DNA of 64,000 nucleotides from Nocardia lijiangensis NBRC 108240 (GCF_001613045.1 NZ_BDBP01000016.1:62001-126000); one strand, 5' to 3'; positions 40,201 through 52,623 are shown, counted from the first letter of the stretch. Notes: generated from the sequence alone by a model not told the origin. Numbers and translations: made by a program.

Positions 40201-43200
40201 GTCGGCAGGGTACGTGGGGTCGATCGGCACGAACGCTGCCCCCGACTTGGCCAGCGCCCATACCGCCAGTACCGACTCGATCGACCGCGTCAGCCCCACC
40301 GCAACGTTTGTTTCCGGTCCCGCACCCCGACCGATCAGGAGTCGTGCCAGCCGATTCGACTCGGCATCCAGCTCACCGTAGGTCCACCGGCGATCCCCGC
40401 ACACCACCGCGACCGCCCCTGGATTCCTTTGCACCGCCGCGGTCAACAACTCCGGCAGGACTCGCCCTGGTACGGCCGGATCACCCGACACCGCCGTCAA
40501 CTCCCGGTATTCCGCCGTGGAGAGCAGGTTCAGCCGGGCCAGCGGCAGATCAGGGTCGGCGGTAACGACGCGGATCACTCGCAGGACCCGCTGCAGGGTT
40601 GCATCCATCGTGTCGTGGTCGAAGAGTTCGGGCAGGTACATGATTTTGAGGCGCAGTCGCGTGTCGATATGGGCAACCACTCCCAGCGGATAGTGCACGG
40701 CGTCGATCCCGGTCACGTCGATCAGCCGCATCCCGGCGATATCGGTGTCCGCGGTCAGCCCGCCACGATCCACCGGGTAGGACTCGAACACCGTCATCGT
40801 GTCGAACACCGCACCCTGCCCGGCCACCCGTTGGATGTCGGTCAGACCCACGAGCTGGTGATCGAGCAGCGTGACCTGCTCCGCCTGGATTCGGTCGAGC
40901 AGTTGCCCCAGGCTCTCGGTGGTGTCGAGCCGGACGCGCACCGGCAGCGTGCCGATGAACAGCCCGATCATCGATTCGACGCCCGCGAGCTGCGGAGACC
41001 GCCCAGAGACCGTGTTACCGAACGTCACATCCGCGCGGGAGGTCAACCCGCCCAACACGATCGCCCACGCCATCTGGAGCACGGTGTTGAGGGTGACTCC
41101 ACGGGACCGCGCGAGGCCGGTCAGCGCCGTGGTCTGCGCCTCGGTCAGTTCGCCTGCCACCTCACGTGATTCGGAATATCGACGGCCGGGATCGACCGGA
41201 GCCACCAGGGTCGGCTCGTCGGCGCCGTCGAACGCGCGGGCCCAGGCATCCAGCGACGCAGCCGGGTCCTGTCCGGCGATCCACGCCAGGAAGTCCCGGT
41301 AGGGGCGAACACGAGGCAGCATCGAGGTGTCGCCGTCGGTGGCGTAGAGCACCAGCAACTCCTTCAGCAGCAGCGGCGTCGACCAGCCGTCGAGCAGCAG
41401 ATGATGGTTGGTCAGCACCAGCCGGTAGTGCTCCGGCCCCATGGTGACCAGCATCCACCGCAGCAGCGGGGCGCGAGCCGGGTCGAGCCGGGTCGCGCGG
41501 TCCGCTGCCATCAGTCGATCCCACTCGCGATTGCGTGCGCCGTCGTCCAGCTCGGACAGGTCGAGCTCCGCCAACGGAGTCCCGACGTGTTCGAGGACCA
41601 CCTGCACCGGCTCGGCGCCGATGTCCGCGTCGAAGGCGGTGCGCAAATTCGCATGCCGGTCGAGAAGCATCTGCGCGACTCGGTGCAGCCGCTGCGGATC
41701 GACGTACCCGCGCAGCTCGAGGACCAGCTGCATCACGTAGGCGTCCACAGCCTCCTCGGACACCAGCGCATGGAACAACAACCCCTTCTGCAACGGAGTC
41801 AACGGCCAGATGTCGCTCAACGCCGGATACCTGTCCTCGAGTCGCTCGATCTCGGACTGCCCGAGTCGGACCAGATCCAGATCCGAGGGCGTCCGGCCTC
41901 CGGATCCGGAACGATGGGTATGTGCCGCCAACGCGGTCAATACCCGACACCACGACTCCGCCACCTCACGCACCTGGACCTCGGTGAGGACCCCGGCGGG
42001 ATACGACCAGATCGCCCGCAACCGTGGTCGGTCACCGTCGTCGAGGGTGAGGGCATTGATGTCGAGTACCGCGGACACCGGCATATTCGGATCCCGCGCA
42101 CCGGCGAGCTCGCCACCGCCGAGGTCACCACCACCGTCCACCGGCATCCATCCGACCGCCGCCATCCCGTCGGGAATCCCCGGCGCACGGCCGAGGTAGT
42201 TGAACCCGATCTTCGGCACCGGCAGACTCCCGAGAATCGGTGCGGTGTCCTCATTGAGATAGCGCAACAAGCCGTAGCCGATCCCGTGGTCCGGAACAAC
42301 CAGAAGTTGCTCCTTGACAGACTTGACCGCCGCACCCAAAGCCGGCCCACCCACACATGCGTCGTCGAGATCGATGCCCGAAAGGTCCAGGTGCACAGGA
42401 AAACTCGTGGTGAACCAGCCCACCGTCCGGGTGAGATCCGCGCCCGGTAAGGCACCATCCTCACGGCCGTGCCCTTCGAGACCGATCACCACGTCTGCGA
42501 GCGAACCACCGGATGCCTCCGTCTCGAACCCACGCCGCCACCTCGTCACGGCCACTGCCAGTGCGGCCAGCAGCCCGTCAGCGACACTGCCGTGGAACGC
42601 CGCGGGCACATCGGTCAACAGCGCCTCGGTCACCTCGGGGGACACTTCGACCTCGACGGTGCGGGTGGTGGCAGCCACGTCGGTCACGGGGTCCAGGGGC
42701 CGGGACCCGATCACCGGGTCGTCACCGACAGTCATCGCCTGCCACAATTCGAGCTCGGCGACCCGCTCCCGGCGTTGGGCTGCCTCGACCAGCCCGTGCG
42801 CCCACCTGCGCATCGACGTCCCGACCGGGGCCAGATCGGGTGGCTCGCCGGACTCGATCCGCATCCAGGCGAACGCGAGGTCCGGTACCAGCACGCGCCA
42901 GGAAACCCCATCGATCACCGAATGGTGCACCAGCATCAGTACCCTGCCCGGCTCTGCCGTATCAACCGGGTCGAACCAGACCACCTGCATCACGATCCCC
43001 GCACCCGGATCGAGCCGGTCCGCTGCGGTATCCAACTCCGCCGCCACCAACGCACGGAACTCGACGCTTCCCGGCCTCCCCTTCAGCGCCACACGCTGGA
43101 TGACGTCGTCGGCCCGAATCGTTGCGACCGGCAGCACCTCCCACGTCCAGCTCCCGTCCTCGCCCGGGCGCAACCGCGCGCGCAGCATGTCGTGCCGATC

Positions 43201-46200
43201 GAGTACCGCCTGCACCGTGTCAGTCAGTCCTTGTCGGTCGATCCCCGCGGGCAGATCCAGAACCATTGCCTGCGACAAGCGGCCGAACCCCGGCTTCGCC
43301 CGCTCGAGCAGCCATCGCATGATCGGCGTCAGCGATATCGGCCCCACACCCGCGCCGGGCAGTTCCGTCGGAGGAGCGATCGCCGCAGCGCCGTCACGGG
43401 CGCCGACCTGGGCCAGCCCGGCGACCGTCTTACGCTCGAACACATCGCGGGGGGAGAACAAGACACCCGCCGCCCTGGCCCGTGTCACCAATTGGATCGA
43501 CATGATGCTGTCTCCGCCGAGGGCGAAGAACGAGTCGTCGAGACCGATCGTGTCGATGCCCAGTACATCGGTGAACACTCGAGCGATCGTGTGTTCCATC
43601 GCTGTCTCAGGCGCTCGGAACGCCTTGTTGTCGGTGAATACCGGATCTGGCAGCGCCTTGCGGTCCAGTTTGTTCGTCGGTGTCAACGGAACGCGGTCCA
43701 GCACCATGATCGAGGACGGGACCATGTAGGACGGTAACCGGGCGGTCAGATGTTCGGTCAGCGTGGCGGTATCGATCGAGTGATCGGGCGCGGCAACGAC
43801 ATACGAAACCAGCGACTCGGCCCCAGAGTCGTTGCGGTGGCCGATGGTGGTGGCGAACCCGACGGTCTCGTGGGCAGCGAGTGTCGCATCGATCTCGCCG
43901 AGTTCTATGCGTAGGCCCCGAATTTTCACCTGGAAGTCGGTGCGGCCGAGATGCTGGATCGCTCGGTCGGCCGTCCACCGGACCCTGTCCCCGGTGCGGT
44001 ACATCCGTCGACCGGGTCGCCAAGGACAGGCTACGAAACGCTCGGCCGTCAGGCCCGCCCGGCGATGGTATCCGCGGGCCAACAGCGGACCGGCAATATA
44101 CAACTCACCCGCCACACCGACCGGCACGGGCTGCAGCCGCTGATCCAGCACCCATTCCGAGACACCGCGAATCGGGCCACCGATCGTCACCAGCTCACCC
44201 GCCGCCAACGGAGCGCTGTGGTTCGTCACGATCGTGGCCTCGGTCGGACCGTAGACATTGCAGAACTCACGACCGTCGCTCGCCCAGCGGCGCACCAGCT
44301 CCGGCGAGCAAGCATCACCGGCGGAAAGGACGAGCCGCAGATTGTCGAGTCCGTCCGGATCCACCGAACTCAGGGCCGCCGGTGTGATCACCGCGTGGGT
44401 CACCCGCTCACGGCGCAGCAACTCGGCCAGCTCCGCCCCGCCGTAGGTGCCGGGCGCGGCGATCACCATCGTGGCGCCGGGACCCGCTGCGAGCAGCAAC
44501 TCCGAGACCGACGCATCGAAGCTCGGTGACGCGAAATGCAGGGTCCGCGAGTCCGCGGTCATCGCATAGCGTTCCCGCTGTTCGGCATCGAGCGCGGCCA
44601 ACCCGCCGTGCGTCACGGTCACACCCTTCGGCACCCCCGTGGAACCCGAGGTGTAGATCAGGTAGGCCGGGTGCTGCGGCCGTAGCACGGTTGTGCGTTC
44701 GGGATCGGAGATCGGCTGGGCACTCCAGGCCTCGTCGATGTCGTCGGGTGTCAGCCAGTCGATGTCATCGGGTAGTTGTGAGCGCACCGACGCCATGGTC
44801 AGGCCGATGGCTGCCTTCGAATCGGTCATCATGTAGGTGATGCGTTCGGTGGGGTAGGTCGGGTCGATCGGCAGGTAAGCAGCTCCCGATTTGGTGACCG
44901 CCCATACCGCGAGGACCGAATCCACAGAGCGCGGCATACCGATCGCGACGATGTCTTCCGGGCCGATACCTCGTTGGATGAGCAGGCGCGCCAATCGGTT
45001 CGAACGCTCGTCCAGCTCTCGGTAGCTCAGCTGCTGCCCGTCGAACACGATCGCCGTGGCGTCGGGATCCTGCGCGGCCGCCGTGCTCAGCAGGTCGGCC
45101 AGGGGGGTGGGCGCCATGGTCGGCGCACCGGTACGTGTCAGCAGATCAGCTCGTTCGGCGGGCTCGAGTATCTCGATCGTCCCGACCGGAACCATGGGAT
45201 CGGCGGCAACCGACTCCAGTACCCGGATCCACCGATGCACAAGAGAATCTATGGTCGTCGCGTCGAACAAATCCGTGGCATAGGTGACAGCTACCGCGAT
45301 ATCGCCGCTGTCATGGTTGTCCGACAGCACGAACTGCAGGTCGAAGCGAGACACCTCGGTAGGCAGATCGACCACCGACACCGCGAGACCGGGCAGCTCG
45401 AGCTTCACCTGTTCCAGATTCTGGAATGCCAGAAGCACCTGGAACAATGGGTGCCGGGCCTGAGAACGCTGCGGAGCAAGGTGGTCCACCAACTGCTCGA
45501 ACGGAACAGCGGCATGCCCGAAGGCGTCCAGGTCGACCTGCCTGATCCGGTCGAGCAGATCGGTGAACGGTTCATCGAGATCGATGAAGGTCCGCAACAC
45601 CAGGGTGTTGACGAACATGCCGATCACGTCGTCGAGCGCGGCTGCACCACGCCCGGCGATCGGCGTGCCGATCGGAATGTCGCTGCTATCACTCAACCGG
45701 GCGAGCAGGACCGCCAGCGTGCCGTGGATCACCATGAAGAACGACGAGCTATGTTGCTGTGCAAACTCTTTCAATTCTCCGACCATCCCGGCGCGCAACG
45801 AAAAACTCGCAGTGGCACCCCGATTCGACATCACCACCGGCCGCGGCCTGTCGATCGGCAGACGAAGCTCCTCGGGAACTCCGTCCAGAGTTTCGGCCCA
45901 GTATCGAATCTGCTGGGCGCACAACGATTCCGGGTCGTCGGGCGAGCCGAGGCCGGCTAGTTGCCATAGTGCGTAGTCCGCATACTGGACAGGCAGTGGT
46001 GTCCACGACGGGGCTTCACCACGAATCCGTGCGGTGTACGCAGTTGTCACGTCGCGGGCCAGGGGTGTCATCGAGAAGCCGTCCGCGGCGATGTGATGCA
46101 CCACGACAGCCAGTATGTATTCAGGTTCTTTGCTGCCGAGCGCACGGAACAATCGGGCACGCACCGGCACCTGAGTGCTCACGTCGAAGCCCTCGATGAC

Positions 46201-49200
46201 GAATTCGGTTACTGTTGCAATCAACTGGCTCGGCAGAACCGCTACCGGAGTCAGTTCGTGGTCGACATCGTCGGCCGATTCGATCAGCTGGATCAGTACT
46301 CCATCATGGTCCGGGTACCGCGTTCGCAAAGACTCGTGTCTGCGCAGCACGTCGACCATGGCCGATCGCAGGGCATCGACGTCCAACTCGCCGCGCAGCC
46401 GAATGGCGATCGGCATGTTGTATGCCCCGGAGCCGGGTTCGTACTGATTGAGGAACCACATCCGTTGTTGCGCCGGTGCCAACGGCACGAGCGCAGGACG
46501 TGGCCCAGCGATCAGTGGCGGGCCGCGCCCCGCGCCGGCATTCCGCTCTACACGAGCTGCGAGTGCCGCTACCGTGGACGCCTCGAACAACAGTCGCACG
46601 GGAATCTCGGTATCGAGCGCGGCCCCGAGCCGCGCGGCAATCCGCGTCGCTACCAAGCTGTCTCCGCCGAGGGCGAAGAAAGAATCGTCCACACCGACCC
46701 TGTCGACACCCAAAATATCTGCGAAACACCGGGCGACGATCCGCTCGGTCGACGTCCCAGGCGCCCGAAAAGGCCTGTCACCAGCGAACACCGGCTTCGG
46801 CAGCGCCTGACGATCCACCTTCCCCGCCGGCGTCAACGGAAAACGATCCAGCACCATGATCGACGCCGGAACCATATACGACGGCAACCGATCACCCAGA
46901 TACTCGGCCAACACCGCCGTATCGATCGAACACCCCGGCGCCGCAACGACATACGAAACCAACAACTGCGCCCCCGCATGACCACGACAACCGACAGTCG
47001 TCGCATATCCCACAGCATCATGAGCCATCAGCGCCGAATCGATCTCCCCCGGCTCGATACGCAGACCTCGAATCTTCACCTGAAAATCCGAACGACCCAC
47101 ATACTCGACCGCCCCCTCGTCCGTCCACCGAGCCACGTCCCCGGTCCGGTACATCCGCTCACCCGGCGCCCAAGGACAAGCGACGAAGCGCTCCGCCGTC
47201 GTACCCGCCCGAGCGCGATACCCACGAGCCAGCAAACCACCCGCAACATATAGTTCACCCGCGACACCGACCGGCACAGGCTCCAACCGCGAATCCAAAA
47301 TCCACTCCGACACACCACGAATCGGACCACCGATCGTCACCGCACCACCCACGATCAGCGGGGTGCTTTGGTTCGTCATGATCGTGGTCTCGGTCGGACC
47401 GTAAGCATTGAAGACCTCACGACCATCGCCGGCCCAGCGCTGTACCAGCTCCGGCGGGCACACCTCACCGGCCACGACGGCGACTCGCAGAGCATCGAGC
47501 CCGGCCGGATCCACCGACATCAACACGGTCGGCATAACCACCGCGTGCGTCACTCGCTCGCGGCGCAGCAGATCAGCCAACTCGGCGCCTCCGTAGGTGC
47601 TGGGCGGGGCGATCACCATCGTCGCCCCGGCGCCTACCGCAAGCAGCAACTCCCAGACCGAGGCGTCGTAACTCGGCGATGCGAAATGCAGGGTCCGCGA
47701 AACCTCAGTTGTCCCATAGCATTCCCGCTGTTCGCAACTGAGCGCGGCCAACCCCGCATGCGTCACTGTCACCCCCTTCGGTACACCGGTGGAGCCCGAG
47801 GTGTAGATCAGGTATGCCGGATGCTCCGGGCGAAGTACGGTTGTCCGTTCCCTGTCGGAGATCGGCTGAGCACCCGAGGTTTCGTCGAGGTTGTCCGCAA
47901 TCAGCCAATCGATATCATCTGGCAACTGCGCACGCACAGCTGCCACGGTCACGCCCACAACCGCCCCGGAATCGGCCACCATGTGAGCGATCCGCTCCCT
48001 CGGATAGCCCGGATCGACCGGCACGAAAGCCGCCCCCGACTTCGCAACGGCCCAGACCGCCACCACTGAATCCGCACAACGCGAAATACCCACCGCGACC
48101 ACGTCCTCGGGGCCCGCACCACGCCGAACGAGTAACCGGGCCAACCGATTCGAACGCTCGTCCAACTCCCGATAACTCAACCGCCGCCTATCGAACACGA
48201 CCGCCGAACCATCAGGGTTCCGCCCCACCGCCGCAGCCAACAGCTCCGGCAACGTCATCACCGGCGCGGCGGCGTTACCCGAATGCGACAACAGGTCGGC
48301 TCGCTCGGCAGGCTCGAGCATCTCGACAGCGCCGACCGGAATCGTCGGGTCGGTGGCTACCGATCGGAGTATCCGCATCCATCGCTGCGTGAGGGAGTTG
48401 ACCGTTGCCTCATCGAACAAGTCGGTGGCGTACGCGATCGTGGCGGTCGAGCCACCGCCGTCGTGGTCCTGCGAGAGTATGAATTGTAGGTCGCAGCAGG
48501 ATATTTCGCTGGAGAGTCCGGGCGCCGGCAGTTCGAGGTCGAGTGGTCCCGGTTCGACCGGTTCCAGGTTCCGGAAGGCCAGCATCACTTGATACATGGC
48601 GTGTCGCGACCGGGATGACGGGTCCACCGCTTGTTCCAACGGAACATCGGCATGATCGAACGCATCCAGATCAACCCGCCGAACCCGACCGAGCAAATCG
48701 ACGAACGACTCGCCCGGATCAATCTCCGTCCGCAACACCAACGTATTGCCGATCCTGTCATCGAGCGCCTCCACACCACGCCCCGCAACCGGCGTACCAA
48801 CCGCAATATCAGCGCTGCCACTCATCCGGGCGAGCAACACCGCCAACGCACCATGAACCACCATGAACAACGAAGAATCATGCTGCCCGGCAAAATCTTC
48901 CAACGCCCGAACCAGTCCGGCGCCGAACGAATGGACGACGGTGGCGCCCCGATTCGACATCACCACCGGCCGCGGCCTGTCCACCGGCAAGCAAAGTTCC
49001 TCGGGAAGATGCGCAAGCGCAGCCCGCCAGAACGCCAGGTTCTCGCGGCGACGGCGGATCCCGGCGCTGTCGGCGGCGCTGCCGGGGTCGACCTGTCCGA
49101 GCTCGGTGTCCGATGTGGCGGCAGTGAACTCGTCGAGGAACTCCACGAATCCGGTGCGGTGCGCCGACAGTTCGAGGTCGGTGTAGAGGTTGGGATTGGC

Positions 49201-50442
49201 CATGAACTGGAGGATCGTCCGCGGCGGATCCCCGGTCTGATACACATCGACCAGCAAATCCTCGACCGGGCCGGAGCTGAGGATGTGGAATTCCCCGGTC
49301 ACCGACCCGAACTGGAACTGCTGGGCGAAAAGCATGACGTTCACCACCGGGCCCGCGAAGCGGCGCTGTGTGGCACGGGTCCCGGTGGCGGCGCGGATGT
49401 CGGCGAGGCCGCACCTCTGGTGCCGCAACACACCCACCAGATCGGACTGCACCCGCAAGGCCAGCGTCGCGACGGTGTCCCCTGGATCGAGGACGATCGG
49501 AAGCGGTGCGATATTGACGAACACCCCCGCGGACCGCCGCAGCACGGCTGTCGTGCGGCCCGACACAGGAATGTTGACCAGGACCTCGTCCCGGCCGGTT
49601 TTCCTGGCCAGGTAACAGCCGAATGCGGCAATTACCACCGCAGCCGGGCTCGCGCCCAACGCTTTCGCCGAACGATCGATCCGCCCTACCGTCTCCGGCG
49701 ACAGTTCGGTGATCGCGACAACACTGTCCGCGCACGCGGGGGCGTGCCGGGCAGCCAGGCCGAGTTCCTCGCCGACGCCGGCGAGTCTGTTCACCCAATA
49801 GGTCTGGTCGTCGGTGAACCGCTTCGACTCCCGGTAGCTGCGGTCGGCCTCGTATAGGGCGCGTATACCAGCCGCCCGGTTGGGCTCTGCCGTGCTGCCC
49901 TGCACCGCCGCCGTATACAGCGCCGCAATCCGATTCACGATCATCATCGCGCCGTAGCCGTCCATTGCGACGTGGTGGCTCCGGCAATACAGCAGATAAT
50001 GCCGATCCCCGACCCGCACGATCGCCGTGGCGACCAACCAGTCCCGGGTCATATCCAACGGCGCGGTGTACTCCCGGCGCATCCACTCCAAGCCTGCCGC
50101 GACGGGATCCGGTGCGCTACGCACATCGATCACCGGTCCCGCCACCTGCAGCGACGGGTCGTAAAACTGAGACGGCTGCCCCTCGGTCTCTACCAGTCGT
50201 AGATACCCCGACTGGAACTCGTGGCCGGCTCGAATTGCCGTCTTACGTAGCAGATCTACGTCGAGGTCGCCCTGGAACTCGACGTACTGCGCCTCGGATA
50301 TCGGCACATCCGGACTCAATTTCTGCGCCAGCCACAACCCCTGCTGCCCGGCAGACAGCGGTATCGACTGCACGGCCGACGCGTCCGGCTCGGTATTTCC
50401 GTTCGATCCGAGGTCGAGCTGCGGTCGCGGAGCAGTCATCAT
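33295..50442 (-). CDS. Four-module nonribosomal peptide synthetase with starter C, two epimerases and terminal TE (5715 aa)
   Basis: A single-protein assembly line: Cstart-(half C)-A1-T1 / C2-A2-T2-E / C3-A3-T3-E / C4-A4-T4-TE. The N-terminal C domain with HHVAMDG at residue 156 implies N-acylation of the first residue. E domains (HHSVIDG at 2506, HHLVTDG at 4061) predict D residues 2 and 3, matched by the DCL-type C domains after them. The type I TE (S5541 in GYSLGG) releases the acyl-tetrapeptide as an acid or macrocycle. Two tandem ATGs lie at 50442/50439 after AGAAGGA. Substrate codes are unusual and are given per module. No MbtH-like protein, phosphopantetheinyl transferase or exporter gene lies next to it. 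Length and motifs look intact, so it is likely functional. Confidence 0.97.
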   Translation of the reverse strand: MMTAPRPQLDLGSNGNTEPDASAVQSIPLSAGQQGLWLAQKLSPDVPISEAQYVEFQGDLDVDLLRKTAIRAGHEFQSGYLRLVETEGQPSQFYDPSLQVAGPVIDVRSAPDPVAAGLEWMRREYTAPLDMTRDWLVATAIVRVGDRHYLLYCRSHHVAMDGYGAMMIVNRIAALYTAAVQGSTAEPNRAAGIRALYEADRSYRESKRFTDDQTYWVNRLAGVGEELGLAARHAPACADSVVAITELSPETVGRIDRSAKALGASPAAVVIAAFGCYLARKTGRDEVLVNIPVSGRTTAVLRRSAGVFVNIAPLPIVLDPGDTVATLALRVQSDLVGVLRHQRCGLADIRAATGTRATQRRFAGPVVNVMLFAQQFQFGSVTGEFHILSSGPVEDLLVDVYQTGDPPRTILQFMANPNLYTDLELSAHRTGFVEFLDEFTAATSDTELGQVDPGSAADSAGIRRRRENLAFWRAALAHLPEELCLPVDRPRPVVMSNRGATVVHSFGAGLVRALEDFAGQHDSSLFMVVHGALAVLLARMSGSADIAVGTPVAGRGVEALDDRIGNTLVLRTEIDPGESFVDLLGRVRRVDLDAFDHADVPLEQAVDPSSRSRHAMYQVMLAFRNLEPVEPGPLDLELPAPGLSSEISCCDLQFILSQDHDGGGSTATIAYATDLFDEATVNSLTQRWMRILRSVATDPTIPVGAVEMLEPAERADLLSHSGNAAAPVMTLPELLAAAVGRNPDGSAVVFDRRRLSYRELDERSNRLARLLVRRGAGPEDVVAVGISRCADSVVAVWAVAKSGAAFVPVDPGYPRERIAHMVADSGAVVGVTVAAVRAQLPDDIDWLIADNLDETSGAQPISDRERTTVLRPEHPAYLIYTSGSTGVPKGVTVTHAGLAALSCEQRECYGTTEVSRTLHFASPSYDASVWELLLAVGAGATMVIAPPSTYGGAELADLLRRERVTHAVVMPTVLMSVDPAGLDALRVAVVAGEVCPPELVQRWAGDGREVFNAYGPTETTIMTNQSTPLIVGGAVTIGGPIRGVSEWILDSRLEPVPVGVAGELYVAGGLLARGYRARAGTTAERFVACPWAPGERMYRTGDVARWTDEGAVEYVGRSDFQVKIRGLRIEPGEIDSALMAHDAVGYATTVGCRGHAGAQLLVSYVVAAPGCSIDTAVLAEYLGDRLPSYMVPASIMVLDRFPLTPAGKVDRQALPKPVFAGDRPFRAPGTSTERIVARCFADILGVDRVGVDDSFFALGGDSLVATRIAARLGAALDTEIPVRLLFEASTVAALAARVERNAGAGRGPPLIAGPRPALVPLAPAQQRMWFLNQYEPGSGAYNMPIAIRLRGELDVDALRSAMVDVLRRHESLRTRYPDHDGVLIQLIESADDVDHELTPVAVLPSQLIATVTEFVIEGFDVSTQVPVRARLFRALGSKEPEYILAVVVHHIAADGFSMTPLARDVTTAYTARIRGEAPSWTPLPVQYADYALWQLAGLGSPDDPESLCAQQIRYWAETLDGVPEELRLPIDRPRPVVMSNRGATASFSLRAGMVGELKEFAQQHSSSFFMVIHGTLAVLLARLSDSSDIPIGTPIAGRGAAALDDVIGMFVNTLVLRTFIDLDEPFTDLLDRIRQVDLDAFGHAAVPFEQLVDHLAPQRSQARHPLFQVLLAFQNLEQVKLELPGLAVSVVDLPTEVSRFDLQFVLSDNHDSGDIAVAVTYATDLFDATTIDSLVHRWIRVLESVAADPMVPVGTIEILEPAERADLLTRTGAPTMAPTPLADLLSTAAAQDPDATAIVFDGQQLSYRELDERSNRLARLLIQRGIGPEDIVAIGMPRSVDSVLAVWAVTKSGAAYLPIDPTYPTERITYMMTDSKAAIGLTMASVRSQLPDDIDWLTPDDIDEAWSAQPISDPERTTVLRPQHPAYLIYTSGSTGVPKGVTVTHGGLAALDAEQRERYAMTADSRTLHFASPSFDASVSELLLAAGPGATMVIAAPGTYGGAELAELLRRERVTHAVITPAALSSVDPDGLDNLRLVLSAGDACSPELVRRWASDGREFCNVYGPTEATIVTNHSAPLAAGELVTIGGPIRGVSEWVLDQRLQPVPVGVAGELYIAGPLLARGYHRRAGLTAERFVACPWRPGRRMYRTGDRVRWTADRAIQHLGRTDFQVKIRGLRIELGEIDATLAAHETVGFATTIGHRNDSGAESLVSYVVAAPDHSIDTATLTEHLTARLPSYMVPSSIMVLDRVPLTPTNKLDRKALPDPVFTDNKAFRAPETAMEHTIARVFTDVLGIDTIGLDDSFFALGGDSIMSIQLVTRARAAGVLFSPRDVFERKTVAGLAQVGARDGAAAIAPPTELPGAGVGPISLTPIMRWLLERAKPGFGRLSQAMVLDLPAGIDRQGLTDTVQAVLDRHDMLRARLRPGEDGSWTWEVLPVATIRADDVIQRVALKGRPGSVEFRALVAAELDTAADRLDPGAGIVMQVVWFDPVDTAEPGRVLMLVHHSVIDGVSWRVLVPDLAFAWMRIESGEPPDLAPVGTSMRRWAHGLVEAAQRRERVAELELWQAMTVGDDPVIGSRPLDPVTDVAATTRTVEVEVSPEVTEALLTDVPAAFHGSVADGLLAALAVAVTRWRRGFETEASGGSLADVVIGLEGHGREDGALPGADLTRTVGWFTTSFPVHLDLSGIDLDDACVGGPALGAAVKSVKEQLLVVPDHGIGYGLLRYLNEDTAPILGSLPVPKIGFNYLGRAPGIPDGMAAVGWMPVDGGGDLGGGELAGARDPNMPVSAVLDINALTLDDGDRPRLRAIWSYPAGVLTEVQVREVAESWCRVLTALAAHTHRSGSGGRTPSDLDLVRLGQSEIERLEDRYPALSDIWPLTPLQKGLLFHALVSEEAVDAYVMQLVLELRGYVDPQRLHRVAQMLLDRHANLRTAFDADIGAEPVQVVLEHVGTPLAELDLSELDDGARNREWDRLMAADRATRLDPARAPLLRWMLVTMGPEHYRLVLTNHHLLLDGWSTPLLLKELLVLYATDGDTSMLPRVRPYRDFLAWIAGQDPAASLDAWARAFDGADEPTLVAPVDPGRRYSESREVAGELTEAQTTALTGLARSRGVTLNTVLQMAWAIVLGGLTSRADVTFGNTVSGRSPQLAGVESMIGLFIGTLPVRVRLDTTESLGQLLDRIQAEQVTLLDHQLVGLTDIQRVAGQGAVFDTMTVFESYPVDRGGLTADTDIAGMRLIDVTGIDAVHYPLGVVAHIDTRLRLKIMYLPELFDHDTMDATLQRVLRVIRVVTADPDLPLARLNLLSTAEYRELTAVSGDPAVPGRVLPELLTAAVQRNPGAVAVVCGDRRWTYGELDAESNRLARLLIGRGAGPETNVAVGLTRSIESVLAVWALAKSGAAFVPIDPTYPADRIAFMLTDSGTRIGITVSTVAAELSGMIDWLILDAPELRADLATTSAAAITPAERKVPLHVAHPVYVMYTSGSTGRPKGVIITHTGLANFAAEQRDRYAVGPSARILHLASPSFDAAVLEQLMAIEATATLVIAPTTIYGGEELRRLMIEQRVSHAFITPSALGSVDPTGLDGLRVLVAGGEACPPGLVVRWAPGRAFHNGYGPTETTIMTNISAALDPSAPVTIGGPIRGVGDVVLDACLRPVPVGVVGELYLAGPGLARGYHNRMDLTASRFVADPFAAPGQRMYRTGDLVRWRRQPEGDLVLDYMGRSDFQVEIRGFRIELGEVESALVACPGVARAVATVDRGPGTGERLIGYVVPESGADLDPAAVLAFAAQRLAPHMVPATVVMLDELPMTKNGKLDRAALPEPEFHRSRAGFRAPVTDVESTLAGLFAEVLGVDTVGLDDSFFALGGDSIVSIQLVTYARAAGLVFSVRDVFECKTVAGLARIAVRDSAAATALPSELPGGGVGPMPATPIMCWLFERGGFDCFCQWVMLTLPTGIDIAGISATVQAVIDHHDMLRARLHPDPEYPSGWALQVPPAGVSAAGLIRHASVDAAPDSSAFAAIVDAEANAAAERLDPGAGVMLQMVWFDSPGQPGRLLVVVHHLVTDGVSWRILVPDLAAAWAQVSAGQPPRLAPVGTSMRRWAHGLDTAAGNLDELDWWRSTLSAADPAIGARPLDPVVDVQGTLATVEVRLPTAVTRAVLTTLPGAFHGNVDDALVAGLALALTRWQRRHGNTVTETLLTLESHGRHDTVLPGADLTRTVGWFTTTYPVRLDLADIDIDDAFAAGAAAGAVIKSIKEQLRQVPDRGIGYGLLRYLNADTARILGALPDPQVSFNYLGRFDTIPEALRDSEWMPAEGDSNRGGVQNPDAAIAALLAVNAITVDTPDGPALTATWDYPAGLLTSAEVTDLADLWRDAVTALAAHASRPGAGGLTPSDIGLVDLDQAAINRLEAQHPALDDIWPLTPLQAGLLFHAQLAADARDGYIVQLCIELGGRVDADRLRRAVQTLVTRHPNLRTAFVRDGASDPVQVVHRHVEVPFTRIDLAECSDTAAALDRLMDNDRHFDMTAAPLLRLTLVATGPQRYQLVLTIHHILIDGWSTPLLTRELLTLYATESDPGTLAQVRPYRDYLMWLEAQDQDAAETAWARTLEGVTEPTLLAPEARGRQQSAAAREVQVRLSEHRTAALVAVAHQQETTLNTVVQAAWAIVLASATAREDVVFGTTVSGRSPKIPGIESMIGLFINTVPVRVRLDHRENLAQLLRRIHTEQGAMLDHHHLGLARIQQVAGPAAIFDTATVFESYPIDSAGLSEDTDIAGMRVLDVHGRDAAHFPLGLMVQHDTRLHLTFKYLPELFTRHQIDAIADRVLRVLDTLATHIELPLNRLQLLSPVERAALVPVHGPPGEAMSVLPQVLTAAMTLDTEAVVCSGTRLSYRELEETSNRWARVLINAGIGPESFVVVALPRSIEAVLAVWAVAKTGGAFVQIDPAHPHDRITSILTDSGAAVGLTLGAHRNQLPDTTRWLVLDDPSFASATASASPAAVTDPERTTTLRPQHPAYLIYTSGSTGTPKGVVVTHTGIANLAADTRERFRLTPTSRMLAAASVSFDVSILEWLGAAAAGATLILAPPPVAAGPELAGVINTERVTHAAMTPTVLASMHPDGLVGTLGTLVLGGETCPPDLANQWTPGRTVISCYGATETTITSCADTPSTTSTDSPMAIGSPIRGFTAVVLDRRLCPVPPGVVGELYLSGPGLARGYHKQPATTAARFIPDPYGPAGTRIYRTGDLVAWTADRTLHYQGRSDRQLEIQGNRVEPGEIESALRSCPDITHAAVTVHAQPNGTNQLIGYVVPTPHTTPDTTALITRLANRLPTHMIPSSIMVLDRIPRTTTGKLDYKALPPPDQRPSRFRSPSTPLEATVCDAFAQTLDIDRAGVDDGFFTLGGNSLAATELVARLAESTGVDVPVQWIFTDPTPQLLAHRIDTRQHIIDEQEPGEALSVMLPLRAAGTGPPLFCVHPAIGLAWGFSGLVQHLDPDRPVRGLQSPAFTEPTARYETLDRLVDRYVQEIRAVQPHGPYHLLGYSLGGTIAHAIAVQLRSEGDPVATLAMMDTRVVTARSVRAPTPSIGDMLAEFGGLAVPQDPADLTIEAAIELLHRQGGLLTAVTPEHLVILREDYTRLVDLAWNHRPALFDGDLIYFNAADHTDDDPCPALAWNDHITGNITEHDIPTRHERMTEPDALRAIGLVLTEHFRSTLTT
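37213..41847 (-). other. NRPS module 3: C - A3 - T3 - E
   Basis: C3 has NHHLLLDGW at residue 3013, the DCL form expected after an E domain. A3 reads D-A-L-F-V-G-G-I-M-K, a hydrophobic pocket without a confident match. T3 Ser3870 is in GGDSI. The E domain has [10 protein letters not shown] at 4061 and NYLGR. Confidence 0.85.
41848..46506 (-). other. NRPS module 2: C - A2 - T2 - E
   Basis: C2 has HHIAADG at residue 1449 and is LCL-type by position. A2 reads D-A-S-V-L-A-V-I-V-K by eye, which matches no code I know. T2 Ser2312 is in GGDSI, the form usual before E domains. The E domain has [10 protein letters not shown] at 2506 and NYLGR near its end. Module boundaries are approximate. Confidence 0.85.
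46507..50442 (-). other. NRPS module 1: starter C - orphan half C - A1 - T1
   Basis: Residues about 25-445 form a full C domain (HHVAMDG, H156/H157/D161) like lipoinitiation/siderophore starter C domains. Residues about 465-725 repeat only the C-terminal lobe of a second C domain, without any HHxxxDG, before A1 (about 730-1240). T1 carries Ser1262 in GGDSL. Reading A1 against GrsA gives D-A-W-V-V-A-A-I-M-K, closest to the Phe code DAWTIAAICK, so a bulky or aromatic residue is a cautious guess. Confidence 0.85.
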
Positions 50443-51090
50443 TCCTTCTCACCCCGACCTCGGCAATCATAACTCGAACGACTTCGGGTACACGGCCGGA
50501 CGCTGAAACAGTTTCCATATCCATGGCCGAACAGCAGAAACTTGGTGACTTTCGGCCTTAGATTGGACAGCGGAATATTCTTTCCGTTTCGGCATTTGTG
50601 CACTTCGTCGGCCGCCGGAGTGAATGTTATCAATTCTCGACCATTCGTTCATGCCTGGCCGGCGTCCTGGCGTCATAGTCGTATGTCCAGGCCAGAGCCT
50701 TGGAATCGCAGGCGGAAGAGTGGCCGCGGGCACCCCCACCGTCCGTTCCGCATGGCGTTCGCGCTCTCGCCGAAATTCTCCCCGCGTTGGCCGCCGGTGG
50801 TGAATACACACCCGAATTCGCATGTAGCAGTACCACATTCGGCGATGATGGCCCGACTCCTTCGGATCGTGAATCCCACGGTCCCGGCCGCTGGAATCGG
50901 GAGTCGGCCCACGGCTCCGACAGACAGGTCGGATGGTCCATTCCGTCCGATTTTATGCAATGGCTATACTTTTGCCATAAGAATGTCGTGGAAAAGTAAC
51001 GGCGACGCGATGCCTACGAGTGCCGCAACAGACCGCGACCACCGAGATCTTCAGCGTTGACCAGCCCGGACTACACTTCCGCTCCGGTCG
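50443..51090. other. Gene-free region upstream of the NRPS, with an AT-rich promoter-like patch
   Basis: No open frame has coding character. An AT-rich patch at about 50950-51000 is the only compositional outlier. On the minus strand it contains TTATGG and CATAAA separated by 17 bp. If this is the NRPS promoter, the leader would be about 500 nt. Nothing else is recognisable. Confidence 0.25.
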
Positions 51091-51375
51091 TCAGCGCTGG
51101 AACCTATGTTCCAGGAAGCGCTGGACCTGGTCACGGTGGATGGCGGACCAGGCTTGCACCCGGACTACCCACCATGGGGCCACGTCGCGGGGTTTGGCGG
51201 TAACAGCGTGCGCGATGAGGTCGGAGGCCTCGTCGACGGTCAGACCGGGGATACGGCGGAAGTCGGTGGGGGCGCTCATTCTGGTGTGGACCCAGTGGTA
51301 GGTAGACCGAGGTGGTGGTGACATCGTCGCCGGCGATCTCGGCGGCGATGCTGTGCAGCCAGACGTCGAAGGCCG
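51091..51375 (-). pseudogene. Short-chain dehydrogenase/reductase, C-terminal remnant with a frameshift
   Basis: The minus strand encodes WLHSIAAEIAG followed by TTTSVYLPL, then after a frameshift near 51300 HTRMSAPTDFRRIPGLT, DEASDLIAHAV and PRDVAPWW. This is the usual C-terminal region of actinobacterial SDR proteins. The Rossmann and YxxxK parts are absent. The fragment lies between the NRPS leader and the integrase relic and supports the view that this end of the island is decaying. Confidence 0.55.
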
Positions 51376-51456
51376 GGCGCCAACGGAATCCATCAACGGC
51401 GATGTCGCAATCACGAACTCCGATTTGAAATCCGTTCCGCTGGCAAGAATTGCCGC

Positions 51457-51672
51457 CGCAATCGGCTCTGGCACGCCCGACAGGCGCACAAGGCCGACCG
51501 CCCGATCAATGCCTTCGTCGCCGCCTGCGTCGAGCCCGAACTCACCGAACAGCCACGACCCGAAACCGTCCGATGGTGGCTCGCTCAGGCCAGAGAAAGA
51601 GAAGTCCTCAAACCTGGCGAACTCGCCAGAAAATCGAAAATACAACGCACACAAGAAAAAACGCAGCAGTGA
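51457..51672 (+). pseudogene. C-terminal remnant of an unrecognised protein before the integrase
   Basis: An open stretch with strong GC3 bias (HKADRPINAFVAACVEPEL, then RWWLAQAREREVLKPGEL) ends at a TGA at 51670-51672. No start codon is visible in frame. In integrative elements the gene just upstream of int is often an excisionase or replication protein, but the residues seen here do not identify one. Confidence 0.3.
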
Positions 51673-51729
51673 CCGAAACGCGCCCGTCGCGCCGAACCGA
51701 TCGACACCCGAACGGCCAAGAACGGCACC

Positions 51730-52526
51730 GTGACCTATACGTTTCAGGTCGATATCGGCACCAGGACGGACGGGAGTCGCATCCGGCAGCGGTTCACCTA
51801 CGACACCAAGACGGAGGCGCGGCGCGAGTTCCGGCGGATTTCCGCCGCCGTCGCCGCCGGAACCTTTGTCGGCCGAACCGACATCACCCTGTCACAGGTC
51901 TCCGACGAGTGGCTGAAGTCGCGCCGGGACATCCGGGCGAACACGCTTCGGAACTACCGGGATTCGCTGAAGTATGCCAAGCGCGACCTCGGCGCGATGA
52001 AGCTTCAGACGCTGCGGCAGGCCCATGTGGACGAATGGGTTTCCACGATGCTGGAAACCGGGTCGATGAAGGGCAAGCCACTGGCACCGGCTACGGTCCG
52101 GCTGGCCTTGGTTATGCTCCAGCAGGTGACCGAGTACGCGACGCCCTGCCGATGCCCGACGACGTGGCAACGGCGTTGCGGGAGTTGAAAACTCGCCAGA
52201 AGCGGGAACGGCTCGCGCTCGGCCGATCCTGGGACGAAACCACGCACGTCTGCTCGGACGAGACCGGCAAGGCAGTCTTACCCCGGACCTACACCGGATG
52301 GTTCCACCCCATTCGGATCGCAGCGAAACTCCCCCGCATCACCTTGCGGAACCTGCGGCACACCTCGGTGCCGGTCATGCTGCACGCGGGCATCCCGGCG
52401 TCGACCGTCGCCGCCTGGCACGGCCACGATCTCCGGATGACCACCGCTGCCTACAACCGGGTCTATGACGAGGGTTTGACGGCCGCCGCGTCGGCCATGT
52501 TCGGAGCCGTCGACAAGGCCGTCTGA
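51730..52526 (+). pseudogene. Phage/ICE-type tyrosine integrase, inactivated by an internal deletion and frameshift
   Basis: The first about 140 residues (from VTYTFQVDIG through ANTLRNYRDSL to LVMLQQVTEYA) are the N-terminal arm-binding and core-binding part of an actinobacterial site-specific integrase. From about 52150 the homology continues in another frame (DDVATALRELK, LALGRSWDE) to the C-terminal catalytic part. That part holds ITLRNLRHTS (H-x-x-R box region), ASTVAAWHGHD and the tyrosine region AAYNRVY. The middle of the catalytic domain with the first catalytic Arg is missing, so the enzyme cannot be active. The gene ends about 100 bp from the 3' end of a tRNA-Ala gene, the standard position of int beside its att site. 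Confidence 0.85.
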
Positions 52527-52570
52527 CCGAGGCGCTATCCGCCCGTCGGCACAGTCTTGGCTCACTGATC

Positions 52571-52607
52571 TTGAAAATAAGAAAGACCCGGCATAAATAC
52601 CGGGCCT
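52571..52607 (-). terminator. Intrinsic terminator of the tRNA-Ala gene
   Basis: On the minus strand AGGCCCGG and CCGGGTCT pair across the 8-nt loop TATTTATG (8-bp stem with one G-U), followed by a U-rich tail (TTCTTATTTT). It lies 17 nt beyond the tRNA 3' end. Confidence 0.7.
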
Positions 52608-52623
52608 AACCTGCTCAAACGAG

